Assembly (NCBI GenBank): GCA_963691705.1 | Contig: OY829538.1 | Location: 14,038,443 to 14,102,442, forward strand | Source of the DNA: Viola odorata | Taxonomy: Eukaryota; Streptophyta; Magnoliopsida; Malpighiales; Violaceae | Length of the DNA stretch: 64,000 nt | Reading direction: 5' to 3' | Shown here: piece after piece, positions 32,209-42,751 of the stretch | How the letters are laid out: every line of letters starts with the position of its first letter | Numbering within the stretch: position 1 is the stretch's first letter | Program-made: the position numbers and the translations under genes | The notes under the pieces: generated by a model | Databases searched by the model: none | Told to the model about the DNA's origin: nothing | The model's input: the letters and a program-made list of their open reading frames with translations, nothing else

Positions 32209-33209
32209 ATGGCTAGGAATAGACCTCGCCAGATTATCTCTAGGCCCATGGATCCCGAGGTCGCCCAATCACCGAGTATTTTTACCTGCGATGTGGTTCT
32301 GAAAGCCGAATTGGAGGAACATGGTATTACCTTTCCTCCTGGGCATGAGCCTTCTATTCCCGGAAGTGATATGCGGCTTCATAATCCAGGGTGGGGCCAC
32401 AGTAGGCTCCTTTATTTTAAAATGTTCCTTTATGGTTTCCGCTTTCCCGTTCATGAGTCGATACTAACTCTGCTGCGGGAGTATAACCTTAATCCTACCC
32501 AGATAACTCCTTCCTCTTGGTGCGCGGTTTATGCTTTTCTTCGCGCTTGCGAGTTGAAGAACATTTTTACCCCATCTATCAATTTGTTTCGCAAATTCTT
32601 TAGCATGATTTGCTATAATTGTTTAATCGAGATTACTGCCCGGTGGGATGATGCGCTCGTGCAGTCGTTTTGGCAACGTTTTCACAGCTTCAAGAAGGGT
32701 GTAGCTGATTGGAAGAGCAGCTTCTTTGTTCTGGAGCTACCGTCACGTTTGTGGCGTATCAATTTCAATCAGGAACTGATAGGTCCCGTTTGGACAAATC
32801 CCGCGATTTTGTCCAGAACTGAGTTGGACCAGGCTAACGCTTTGTTAGACGAGAATACCCACTACTGTATTTGTGCCTTTGCTCTGTTCAAGCCTCTGGA
32901 AGAGTGCGTTATGGGTGAGCTTATTTCTTTCCATATTTTCTTTACTTTGGTCCTCGCATGCTTTGTTCGCTATAAGAAGCTAACGGTTGATTCGCAGGTG
33001 ACACTGGTACTCCTCTGAACGTAATACCGCTTCAAACTTTACCGGCCTCGCCTTCGGCCGAGGGCTCAAGTCGGGGTGGCGTTCCTCCTTCGAGGAAGAG
33101 AACTAAGACGGTTGCCCGGGGAGGGCGAAGGCCCGTTAGCTCTGTACGAACTTCTCGCTTTGTGGAAAATTGGCTACCGGAGCGTCGCAAGGGGACGGAC
33201 TCCAAGCCT

Positions 33210-33214
33210 GTCGC
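33210..33214. repeat. Target site duplication, Athila copy 1 (left)
   Basis: GTCGC, repeated exactly at 45,694-45,698. Confidence 0.93.
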
Positions 33215-34753
33215 TGACAGAGACGTCGCAACCACTGCATAAATGAAAGTTCAACTCAGTGCTAAACCACAAAATATAATATAGATAGTGATGAGAGGGT
33301 CGGATCCACAGGGAGGAAATCTTGTGTAATTCGTATTTTTCTTGTAAAAGCCAAATCGGAACAAAGTTGGGGGGAGTTTTTATGATTGTAACCAATTTAA
33401 AACAGTACTTTGAAGGTAAAATCAGTGAGTGGGAATAGCATGCACGAATTATAACTGGAAATATAAGTAAAATCAGAGGTAGAGAAATAATCCTTGGTAG
33501 AGATTCTTACAAGGTGACTATCCTTTGCAATTGATCATTGACAAAACGTTTTCTGAATTGGATTTATAAAGATGTTAAAGGAACTAGAGACACTCTAATT
33601 TCCCAGGTTTCCCCCTATACAAGTCAATTAAAAGAGACACTCTAATAATGAGCCAAACCTTCCTAACAATTTCTCAAGAAATTCCTAAGAGTTGCTGGAA
33701 AATTGTAAACACACGGGAAGCCCACCTCAAGGTCTTGAGACGAACTTACTCAGCCCAGAACCTATTCTTTCTTTCTTCCTAGTTTCTAATGACAAGTCTT
33801 ATGCCAATTATTCACTAGTTGTCTACTCAATCTTCACTTAATGTAGGATGAACACTAATATAAATGAAACTGACATTACTCATTCAAATCAAATCACAAG
33901 TTGGTCATTCTTTAAATTCAACAAGAACAAGTTTGACATTTAAATGAGAAAGAAAGAAATACAAAAGCATTCATATTAAGTTCAATAAAGTCTCACAATA
34001 ACATGGATAGTCAACCTCTAATCTCTACCAAGAATCAGAGGGGATTAGCTACAATACATAATTAAAATTACAAAATAAACTAATTGTTCAAAGGTAAACA
34101 AATCTGGAAAATGATGGTGAAGATGAAGTGCAGCCCGCTGCTCCTATCCTTGTCTCCTCTCTCTCTGTTCGAATGTGATGATCCTTTTCTTGGACGAAAT
34201 TCCTCACTCTCTATAGCACAAACCATCCTCCTCTCACGTCTCCCCAAGGAGCAAGCACTCAAGGGACAAACAATAGCAAGCATGCGGCTCCAACAACAAG
34301 GAAGAGACAAGAATAAATTCTTGTCTAGCACTAAGAAGAGATGGAATATATTCCTTGAGGAGTCTCCAAGGTATTCTTGAGTCAAAGGAATTAAGGGAAC
34401 ACGAGATAGTGGAGCTTAAAACCTGTCTAGCATGCTCAGGAGACAAGAATAGCACTAAGAAATTAAATAAACCTTGGCGCGGAAAGACAGGCCGGACTGC
34501 CCAGAATTTCACCAGCGCAGGCGATCCATCCCTAGGCCTAGGGATGGAGACAGGATGACTTCCACAAATCAACCTCAAAATCAGCCTTGATTGGAAATGC
34601 TCTATCTTTCACCAATTCTACTCCTTTTCCTCTCCTATGATCTTTCAAGCCTGTACAAAGGAAAAGGGAAGTAAATGGCCAAAAGAAGCAAATAAATACT
34701 CTCAATTCATAAGGAAAAGAGAGTATAAAACATCAAATCTAAACAACCAATCA
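33215..34753 (-). mobile_element. 3' LTR of Athila copy 1
   Basis: 1,539 bp. It carries a perfect 24-bp palindrome at 34,525-34,548. The small ORFs in it are repeated in the other LTR and are not genes. Confidence 0.94.
34525..34548. repeat. Perfect 24-bp palindrome (3' LTR copy)
   Basis: TCCATCCCTAGG followed directly by its reverse complement. One of at least nine related palindromes in Athila copy 1: 34,525; 35,545 (imperfect); 37,478 (decayed); 38,469; 39,898; 41,438; 42,551; 43,938 (imperfect); 45,465. Confidence 0.95.
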
Positions 34754-36071
34754 AATCCCCCACACTTGAACCATGCTTGCCCCCAAGCATGAACTCAAGA
34801 CACAAAGAAACACAAAGAAAACAACAAACAACACCCCCTTGATCAGAAAATCCAACTCTGGACTGAACTCAAACAAAAACTTCAAGAATTAACTCCTTCA
34901 AGCAATGCTAAACACTCCCAACATCACAAATGCACAAATATTTATATAGAAGTATAGTAGCATGCTGTCAACCAAGAAATACAATCCTAGGACTTCTACC
35001 TTCTCCTCCTTTGGCTCTAAATCCATTCACTGCTGCCGACACTCATGCAAGAATTATAAAAGGCGCAAACAGTAGCGAAGAACAAAATTAAAACACATAG
35101 TGAGCCAAAGGCTTCTTTTATTTTCTCCACTTCTTTTATTCCGATTTTTCTTTTCTTTTTCTTTGCTGCATTTTTCTCTTTTTGTTTTTTTGTTTTTCCT
35201 TCTTTCCTTCTTTCCTTCTTTCCTTCTTCCGCAATCATCTTTCTTTTTTCTTTTTCAACTTTCCTTCATTCCACACTCCCATTTTTTTCTTTTTTCTTTT
35301 TTTTTCTTTTTTCGAATACAAACACAAGCACATGCAGACTTGGCTCTCACCATGGTGCTATGATCGGCCCAAAATAAGGGGTTAGCACACAACCGAATGG
35401 AAGTTTCTCCAAGATGGGATGATGGTGCCGAACCACCAACATCGTGCAATCCAGAGGGCATGAAGAGAGACCACACACAAGAAAATGAAAGGGGTACACA
35501 TGCGAACAAAAATTAAAAACTGACAGCAGTGATGAGGATAGGATCCTTATCCCTAGACCTAGGGATGGAGACGGCAGTTCAGTCCTAGCAAAGCATTTCT
35601 TAGGACAGCAACACTCATCATACTTCTATGTAAATAAATGCACACATTGTAATATAGGAAGTGTTCAGAACTGCAAGAAAGAGTTGATTGGAGAAGTGTT
35701 TGCAAGAGTTCAGCTTTTGAGATTGATTTTCATACAAAGGGGTGTGAGACACAAAAGAAAACTTCACAAAAACAGACTGAAAACAAGCAATTCACATGCA
35801 TAAATTACTGGAATAAACATGCAGAAGAAATAGGAAAACTAAAGAAACTAAAAACAAACAAACTGATCATGCATAAAAATAATTAAAATCACACAAACAT
35901 GCATAAAGATACACAAAATAAAACACGGAAGTGATCCTCCCCCACACTTGAAGGACACATTGTCCTCAATGTGAGAAAGAACAACAAACAACAAAAGAAA
36001 AACACTGACAATAAAAACAGAAACGAAAAGAAAAGAAAAGGGAAAAGGAATATAAAATCGGGGGCATTGAT
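34754..36071 (-). other. Long 3' untranslated region of Athila copy 1
   Basis: Next to the LTR lies the polypurine tract (minus GTGTGGGGGATT, 34,754-34,765), then a perfect hairpin CATGCTTG-CCCC-CAAGCATG at 34,772-34,791. A second purine tract (minus AAGTGTGGGGGAGG, about 35,936-35,950) sits just after the envelope-position ORF, beside the inverted repeat ACATTG..CAATGT. A polypyrimidine stretch occupies 35,110-35,320, and an imperfect copy of the element's palindrome lies at 35,545-35,570. No coding sequence. Confidence 0.8.
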
Positions 36072-38168
36072 TCAAGGATTGGGAGGGGCTGGAGCTGGGG
36101 CTGGGAACGCACGCTCCAAGACATCGAGGATTCGCTGCTGGACATCTAGAAGATTCTGCTGGATGCGATTTTTTTCTCTTTGTTCACGCAGCTGAATCTT
36201 AATGAGGCTGGTCTGGTTCCTTAGAAGAACCGATAACTGAGCTGGAATGTGGGCTGTGCTATGCTCTGGGGCAGTAGCTTCGGCATTGTTGGCTTGCGAA
36301 GGACCAGCACCTTGACAATCAGTAGGGGCAGTGGAAACAGCAGGAGCAGATGCAGGGGTATTGCCTTGAAGATCTAAGGGACGAAGCTTGTACTTTCCCC
36401 CATTCTTGAGGCTGAAAATATGGTCTTGAACCGGCGTGAAACCTACATTATAACACACATAACCGTATTGATCGAGATGGAAAAATCCCATCGCGTCAAG
36501 AGCCATCAAATCCAAAAGCTTCAAAGAAGCGCAATTATAAAGCTTGGCCGTTTGAAGGTCCAATTGTTTAGAATTGATTGCTAGGCGTGTAATAATAGAT
36601 CCCATTAACATTTTCTTTCTATAAGCATGCATCTGAGTAGCTATCCAAAAGCCTAAGTTAATAGTATGCTCATGGTTCATACACCATAAAAAGAAAAGCT
36701 CCTGTTTGGACAGCTGACCAGAAATTCTAATTTTGCCTGCAAAAGTCACTGCAATATACCTATGCAAGATCCTAAGAGAAGGGTCCTGAATCGCATGAGC
36801 CTTAGAATTGTCATCAAAAGTGGCTGCTGGATTTCCAGTCAGCTCCCTAAAAGCTTCATGCTTGTCAAAGGTAGCAGGGTAATCATTAAAAGCATTTAAA
36901 TACCAAGGCGCATGCATATGTTCTTCAGCCACAAAACCCAAATGCACATTAAATTCATCAAGAGTAAGGTGTACATATTTGTTGCACAAGCAAAAATTAA
37001 TGTCATTTTGTCTATCCATCCTAACACCATTTTTTTCCTTAGCAGAAGCATACCAAAATGTTGTGTAAAATTCCAAACATAGCTCTGCATAAGCTGGATG
37101 GTCCAGAAGAAAGAAAGTGTCCCAACCTATGTTCTTAATTAATGTTCTGATCCTATCACTAAGCCCTAAAGCATCTAACAGCTCAATGTCCAACTCAGCA
37201 CATGAAGGAACAGAAAGTTGTTGTTTGATTGCAAGTTTTTCAATTAATTCAATCTCATCAAACTTTAGCCAACCATTAAGAAGATTAAGGTTAGGGATCA
37301 TGACCTGAGCATTGGAGCGGCTGGTTTTGGCTCTGTTCTTGACTCGAACAATTGATTGCTGCTCCACAGGTGCAATCTGAGGCGTTGGTGAAGGAGTTTC
37401 GGACGTCACTTTCTTCTTCCCTTTTTGCACTTGTGGAATTTTCTTTTTGGCAGCAGAGGCTGCTTGAGGTTTCTTCTTGCCTAGGCCTTGGGATGGGCCT
37501 TTTTTCGCTTTCTTAGCAGGTGGAGATGGGTCAGCTTCATCTTCTTCATCGGCCACTACCGATTTCCCTTTCTTTATGGAAGGCGCAGGCTGAGCAGAAT
37601 TGGCAGCCTTCTTCTTCTTCATAATCTCTGCAGCTGGCCAAATGGGTGGTACCTCAATTCCTTTCCTCCTCAAGTGCCGTTCTTTCCTGTCAGAACGGGC
37701 TGGAGTGGTGGCTGGCGTTACTTTGCTGCGCATCATAGACCGTAATGGTCTGTTGTCCTGGTCAGAATCCGAAGAGATAGCCACATCACGCGGCCTGGAT
37801 GTAGGAGAATCGTCACTGGCCGTGGCTTCGTTGTTAGAAGCAGCAGTGGATTCCGGCGATGTGGGCACAGAGGGAGTAGGAGCCCGCTGAGGTTGCATGT
37901 TGGTTCCGGCAGCGGGAACATCGGCGGCAGGATTCTGTGGTGCAATCGGAGGAGGGAGGTTGAGATTGATGTCACGAGAGCCTTGGGTCTGGCTCGTCTG
38001 CTCTGGATTGTGGGAGGTAGACGACGCTGCTGCAGCTGGGTTTTTGGCCGGAGGAGATTTCGGTTGTGGCGGAGGGAGCGGCGGTGCGTTGGCTGTCAAA
38101 CCAGGTGGCTGGTTTGCAGAGAAAAGATTGTGGTCGCCTCTCTTGGCGTTTGATTTTTTTCTAGCCAT
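36072..38168 (-). CDS. Athila envelope-position ORF (putative plant transposon protein)
   Basis: 698 residues from MARKKSNAKRGD. The N-terminal third is Pro/Ala/Ser-rich with PPLPPPQPKSPP and several Lys clusters (KKAKKGPSQGLGKKK, QKGKKKVTSE) that could be nuclear signals. A conserved globular region (about 290-580: LLNGWLKFDEIELIEKL, IKNIGWDTFFLL, LCLEFYTTFWYA, LTLDEFNVHLGF) matches the domain called 'putative plant transposon protein' in Athila-type elements, also found at 62,047-62,955. The C-terminus is a coiled coil (TSLIKIQLREQREKNRIQQNLL..) ending in Pro-Ala repeats. I see no signal peptide or transmembrane segment, so an envelope role is only positional. The frame is intact. Function unknown. 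Confidence 0.8.
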   Translation of the reverse strand: MARKKSNAKRGDHNLFSANQPPGLTANAPPLPPPQPKSPPAKNPAAAASSTSHNPEQTSQTQGSRDINLNLPPPIAPQNPAADVPAAGTNMQPQRAPTPSVPTSPESTAASNNEATASDDSPTSRPRDVAISSDSDQDNRPLRSMMRSKVTPATTPARSDRKERHLRRKGIEVPPIWPAAEIMKKKKAANSAQPAPSIKKGKSVVADEEDEADPSPPAKKAKKGPSQGLGKKKPQAASAAKKKIPQVQKGKKKVTSETPSPTPQIAPVEQQSIVRVKNRAKTSRSNAQVMIPNLNLLNGWLKFDEIELIEKLAIKQQLSVPSCAELDIELLDALGLSDRIRTLIKNIGWDTFFLLDHPAYAELCLEFYTTFWYASAKEKNGVRMDRQNDINFCLCNKYVHLTLDEFNVHLGFVAEEHMHAPWYLNAFNDYPATFDKHEAFRELTGNPAATFDDNSKAHAIQDPSLRILHRYIAVTFAGKIRISGQLSKQELFFLWCMNHEHTINLGFWIATQMHAYRKKMLMGSIITRLAINSKQLDLQTAKLYNCASLKLLDLMALDAMGFFHLDQYGYVCYNVGFTPVQDHIFSLKNGGKYKLRPLDLQGNTPASAPAVSTAPTDCQGAGPSQANNAEATAPEHSTAHIPAQLSVLLRNQTSLIKIQLREQREKNRIQQNLLDVQQRILDVLERAFPAPAPAPPNP

Positions 38169-38593
38169 GGTTAGGGTTTGGTTGAGGGAAATTGAAAGGT
38201 TTTGGGTTTTTGATTTTGGGAGGACGGACGTTTGGTAGGGAGAGAGAATGGATTTTTCAGCTTTTTTGGTGTTTATGGAGTTTTGAACGAAGGAGGAAGC
38301 TGAAATTGTAGAGGGAAATAGTGAGGTGGAAGCTGAAATTGTAGAGGGAAATTGTAGAGGGAAATAGAGGGAACAGATGGCATTGGTGAGGTGGCAAGTG
38401 TATTTGACATGGCAATTTTGTGTGAGGTGGCAAGTCTGTTGTGTCTTTGTGCCTGAAGTTCGAGACTGAGTCCATCCCTAGGCCTAGGGATGGACTAAGC
38501 TGAGGATCCTTTTTGGACATAAGGGAATGGTGTGTGATAGCTCCTGCATTTTGTTCCCATTTATAGTCTTGGAAAGGACTGGATATTGAGTGC
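38169..38593 (-). other. Spacer between pol and the envelope-position ORF
   Basis: Non-coding; contains a repeated GGAAGCTGAAATTGTAGAGG segment (about 38,295-38,360) and a perfect 28-bp palindrome at 38,469-38,496. Confidence 0.7.
38469..38496. repeat. Perfect 28-bp palindrome (spacer copy)
   Basis: AGTCCATCCCTAGG followed by its reverse complement, in non-coding sequence between pol and the downstream ORF. Confidence 0.95.
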
Positions 38594-41500
38594 TTAAACT
38601 GCATTGACATCAGATGGCTGATTCGTGGTGCTCTCCACGATGTGAGATTGAAATCCCTCATAAAATGGCTTCAAGCGTTGGCCATTAACTTTGAAAACAA
38701 CATTTGTCTTTGGGTCCTTGATATTTATGGCACCGTGAGGGTACATATTAGCAACAATGTAAGGACCAGTCCAACGGGATTTTAATTTACCAGCCATTAT
38801 GCGAAATCTGGAGGTAAAGAGGAGAACGTTCTGGCCAACTCTCAAGGCCTTAGAATGGATGCGACCATCATGGTACACCTTTGCTTTAGCCTTGATAATG
38901 GCTGAATTCTCATAAGCTGAATTTCTCAACTCTTCCAGCTCCTGAATCTGCAATTTTCGTTGCAAACCAGCTGCATTCAAGTTCATGTTACACTGCTTGA
39001 TAGCCCAATAAGCACGATGTTGCATCTCAACGGGCAAATGACAAGATTTCCCAAAAACCAAACGATAAGGAGTGGTTCCAATTGGAGTTTTGTAAGCTGT
39101 TCTATAAGCCCACAAAGCATCTTCAAGTCTCTGACTCCAATCCTTCCTTGCTTGACCCACTGTTTTCTCCAAGATAGACTTGATCTCTCTATTGGATAGT
39201 TCGGCAATTCCATTGGTTTGTGGGTGGTAGGCAGTAGATACACGATGGGTGATCTTGTACTTGGCAAAAAGATTTGCAACCACACGGTTACAGAAGTGGC
39301 TGCCTCTGTCACTAATGACAGCTCGGGGAACTCCAAATCAGTTGAGAATGTGTGTCTTCAAGAAGGAAACTACCGTCTTTGCATCATCAGCTCTAGTTGC
39401 CTTTGCCTCTACCCACTTTGACAAGTAATCCACTGCCAAAATGATGTAAGTGTGGCCATTTGAATTTGGGAAGGGACCCATGAAGTCTATGCCCCAAACA
39501 TCAAATACCTCACAAACAAGAATAGGATTAAGTGGCATTTGATTCTTTGCTGAAATATTTCCGGTCTTTTGGCAATTGGGGCAAGTTTTGCAGAAACTAT
39601 AGGAGTCTTTGAACAATGTAGGCCAGAAGAATCCTGCCTCCAAGACCTTCCAAGACGTCCTCCTTGGGCCAAAGTGTCCTCCACAAGCATATGAATGAAA
39701 ATGTTGGAGAATTGATGGAATTTCGGATTCAAGGACACATTTGCGGATGACTTGATCTTTTCCTATGTTCCACAAGTAAGGATCATCCCAAAGGTAGTGT
39801 CTGGAGTCTCTCATGATCTTCTCTCTTTCGGCTGAAGTGCAGTCACCTCTGAATCTACCCGTAGCAAGGTAGTTTGCAATTTCAGAGTACCATGGCTCTA
39901 TCCCTAGGCCTAGGAATAGATGCTCGTCTGGAAAATTTTCCTTGACAGGTCTGATTTCGTGGTTAGTTAGGAGTCTGCTTAAATGATCAGCCACGAGGTT
40001 CTCCTTGCCCTTCTTGTCTCTGATCTCAAGGTTGAACTCCTGGAGGAGGAGTATCCACCGAATGAGCCTAGGCTTTGCCTCTTTCTTTGCCATTAAGTAC
40101 TTCAAAGCTGCATGGTCAGAAAAAATTATCACTTTAGTACCAAGGAGATATGAACGAAATTTGTCTAAGGCAAAAACAATTGCAAATAATTCTTTCTCAG
40201 TGGTAGTGTAATTTTTCTGGGCACAATCAAGCATCCTTGAAGCATAGTAGATCACGTGAGGTTCCTTGCCAATCTTTTGTCCAAGAACAGCCCCGACGGC
40301 TGTGTCACTAGCATCACACATTATTTCAAACGGTCTGGTCCAGTCAGGTGCTCTAATCACAGGAGCAGTCACAAGCTTCTCCTTCAAGAGGTTGAACGCC
40401 TTCTTACAAGCTTCATCGAAGTCAAACTCAACATCTTTTTGCAACAGCCTACACATAGGCTCTGCAATCTTTGAGAAATCCTTAATAAACCTTCGATAAA
40501 AACCTGCAAGGCCTAGAAATGAACGCACATCTCGTACACAAGATGGGTAAGATTGTGATTCAATAATATCTATTTTAGCCTTGTCAACCTCAATGCCTTT
40601 TTTAGAAACAACATGGCCTAAAACAATTCCTTGATTCACCATAAAATGGCATTTCTCATAATTTAAAACCAAATTCGTTTCTATGCATCTTTGAAGGATT
40701 TTTTTCAGATTTTTCAAGCATTCATCAAAAGAGTTTCCATAGACAGTAAAATCATCCATGAATACCTCTATACCTTTCTCTACATAATCCGAAAAAATAC
40801 TCATCATACACCTTTGAAACGTGGCTGGTGCATTGCACAATCCGAATGACATTCTTTTGTATGCAAACGTGCCAAATGGGCATGTAAACGTAGTCTTTTC
40901 TTGATCCTCCTTTGCCACCGGAATTTGATGGAAACCTGAAAATCCATCAAGAAAACAGTAGTGAGATTTATTTGCTAATCGTTCTAGCATTTGATCAATA
41001 AAAGGGAGAGGAAAATGGTCCTTTCGGGTTGCATTATTCAGCCTCCTATAATCAATACACACTCTCCATGTGTCTTGCTCTCTCTTTTGAACCAACTGTC
41101 CTTCCTCATTTGTCACAACAGTGATTCCTGACTTCTTTGGAACCACTTGCACAGGGCTCACCCAAGATGAATCTGAAATGGGGTAGATTACACCAGCTGC
41201 AAGGAGTTTGAGAATCTCTTTTTTCACAACTTCCATCATTGGAGGATTGAGCCTCCTCTGGGGTTGCCTTACTGTTTTGGCATCCTCCTCAAGGTGAATT
41301 CTATGGGTACATATCGCTGGGGATATCCCTTTTATGTCTGCTATGGTCCAACCTATAGCCTCTTTGTATTCCTTCAAAAGTTGCACAAGTCTGTCCTCCT
41401 CCAACCTTGACAAACTGCTGGAAATAATTACTGGCAGACTCATCCCTAGGCCTAGGAATGAGTACTTCAGGTGGTCTGGCAGTTTCTTGAGTTCTAAATT

Positions 41501-42748
41501 GGGAGCCTGAAAAATTGAAGGTTTGATTTTAGTGACTTTATCTGATATATCAATGGTTTTCAGAGTACCTTTAGGGACATGAGGCGTGTCCAGCTCCATG
41601 ACCAAGTCACCAATTTCAGATTTGATTTCAATTTGGCCTTGCAATTTTCCCAATTTTTTCTTTGTTAATCCTTTGCTGAGAACATACTCAAGAGGTTCAA
41701 TGGAGTTAATATCAGAAACTTCATCTACATAAGGATCAATTATGTCTATAAAATTCACGGAATGAACTTCAATTGGATGTTTCATGGCATCATACATGTT
41801 GAATTTAATTGTTTCACCACAAAATTCAAAGGTTAAACATCCATCATAGACATCAATTTTTGCTCTAGCTGTTCTTAAGAAGGGTCTTCCTAAGATCACA
41901 TCAGTAGTTTTAAGCACATCCTTATTCTTCATATCAACTATATAGAAATCCACAGGAAACACAAAATCATTTACTTGCACTAAAACATTTTCAAGCACAC
42001 CAACGGGGTAGATGATGGATCGATCGGCAAGTTGGATTACCACTCTAGTTTCCTTAAGGGATCCTATATTCAATGTTTCAAATGTGGACGGAGACATGAC
42101 ATTAATACCTGCACCCAAATCACACAATGCATCTTCTATCTTTTTACTTCCTATTTTACAAGGTATTGAAAACGTACCTTGGTCTTTGCATTTTTCGGGA
42201 AGTCTTTGTTGAAGCATTGCTGAAACATTTTCACTTAAATTCACTCTTTCAATCCCTTCAAGCTTTTTCTTGTTAGTACATAATTCTTTCAAGAATTTAG
42301 CATATTTAGGCACTTGAGAAATTAAATCCAACAAGGGAACATTAATTGCAACTTTTCGAAAAACGTCAAGAATTACCTTGTTCTCCTTTTCCTTCTTGGC
42401 TTTTAAGGGCCTTTCTGGAAAGGGAAAAGGAATTACCTGAGGTTCTGCAGGTGCAGAAGGTTGCTCAGCTGGTGCAGGTGCTTCTTGCTGAAGTTCAGGT
42501 TGAATTTCGGGCAAGACTTCTGGTTGGATTTCCGGACTGGTTTCTGGTTTGTCCATCCCTAGGCCTAGGGATGGACTCTCCCGTGGGGGTAAATCTCTCC
42601 CACTTCGCAAAGTGATAGCATTCAGTCCGTGCCTTGGGTTATCAACTGTGTTTGATGGCAGCTGTCCAGAAGTGTTTTGCTGGTTCATAGTAAGCTGTGC
42701 CATCTGCTTCTGAAGGTCCGAAATGGTTGCTTGATTTGCTTGCAACAT
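38594..42748 (-). pseudogene. pol: pol of Athila copy 1 (one TGA in integrase)
   Basis: From MLQANQATISD at 42,748 the frame is open to TGA at 39,338-39,340, then continues in the same frame to the stop at 38,594. Domains in order: aspartic protease (DLGAGINVMSPSTF), reverse transcriptase (FMDDF in VFMDDFTVYGNS), RNase H (IMCDASDTAVGAVL, TTTEKELFAIV, LVADHLSRL), integrase zinc finger (CPNCQK), first Asp in WGIDFMGPFP, second in VISDRGSHF and Glu in [10 protein letters not shown], a DD35E spacing. The TGA falls just before [10 protein letters not shown], in a context suggesting CGA (Arg) to TGA. In-frame copies of the palindrome encode LGLGM or LGLGI. Confidence 0.9.
42551..42576. repeat. Perfect 26-bp palindrome inside pol coding sequence
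   Basis: GTCCATCCCTAGG followed by its reverse complement; read on the minus strand it encodes PSLGLGMD in frame. Confidence 0.95.
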
Positions 42749-42751
42749 GGA

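Noticed and set aside
34080..34578. Overlapping ORFs of 98-114 codons on both strands, repeated exactly at 45,020-45,518
   Set aside because: They lie in the two Athila LTRs, overlap each other on opposite strands and show no domain; they are duplicated because the LTR is duplicated.
35100..35363. Phe/Ser-rich ORF that mimics a membrane protein
   Set aside because: It translates a polypyrimidine tract in the Athila 3' UTR.
37488..38238. Several plus-strand ORFs over the Athila ORF
   Set aside because: Antisense shadows of the GC-rich, Pro/Ala-coding N-terminus of the minus-strand protein.
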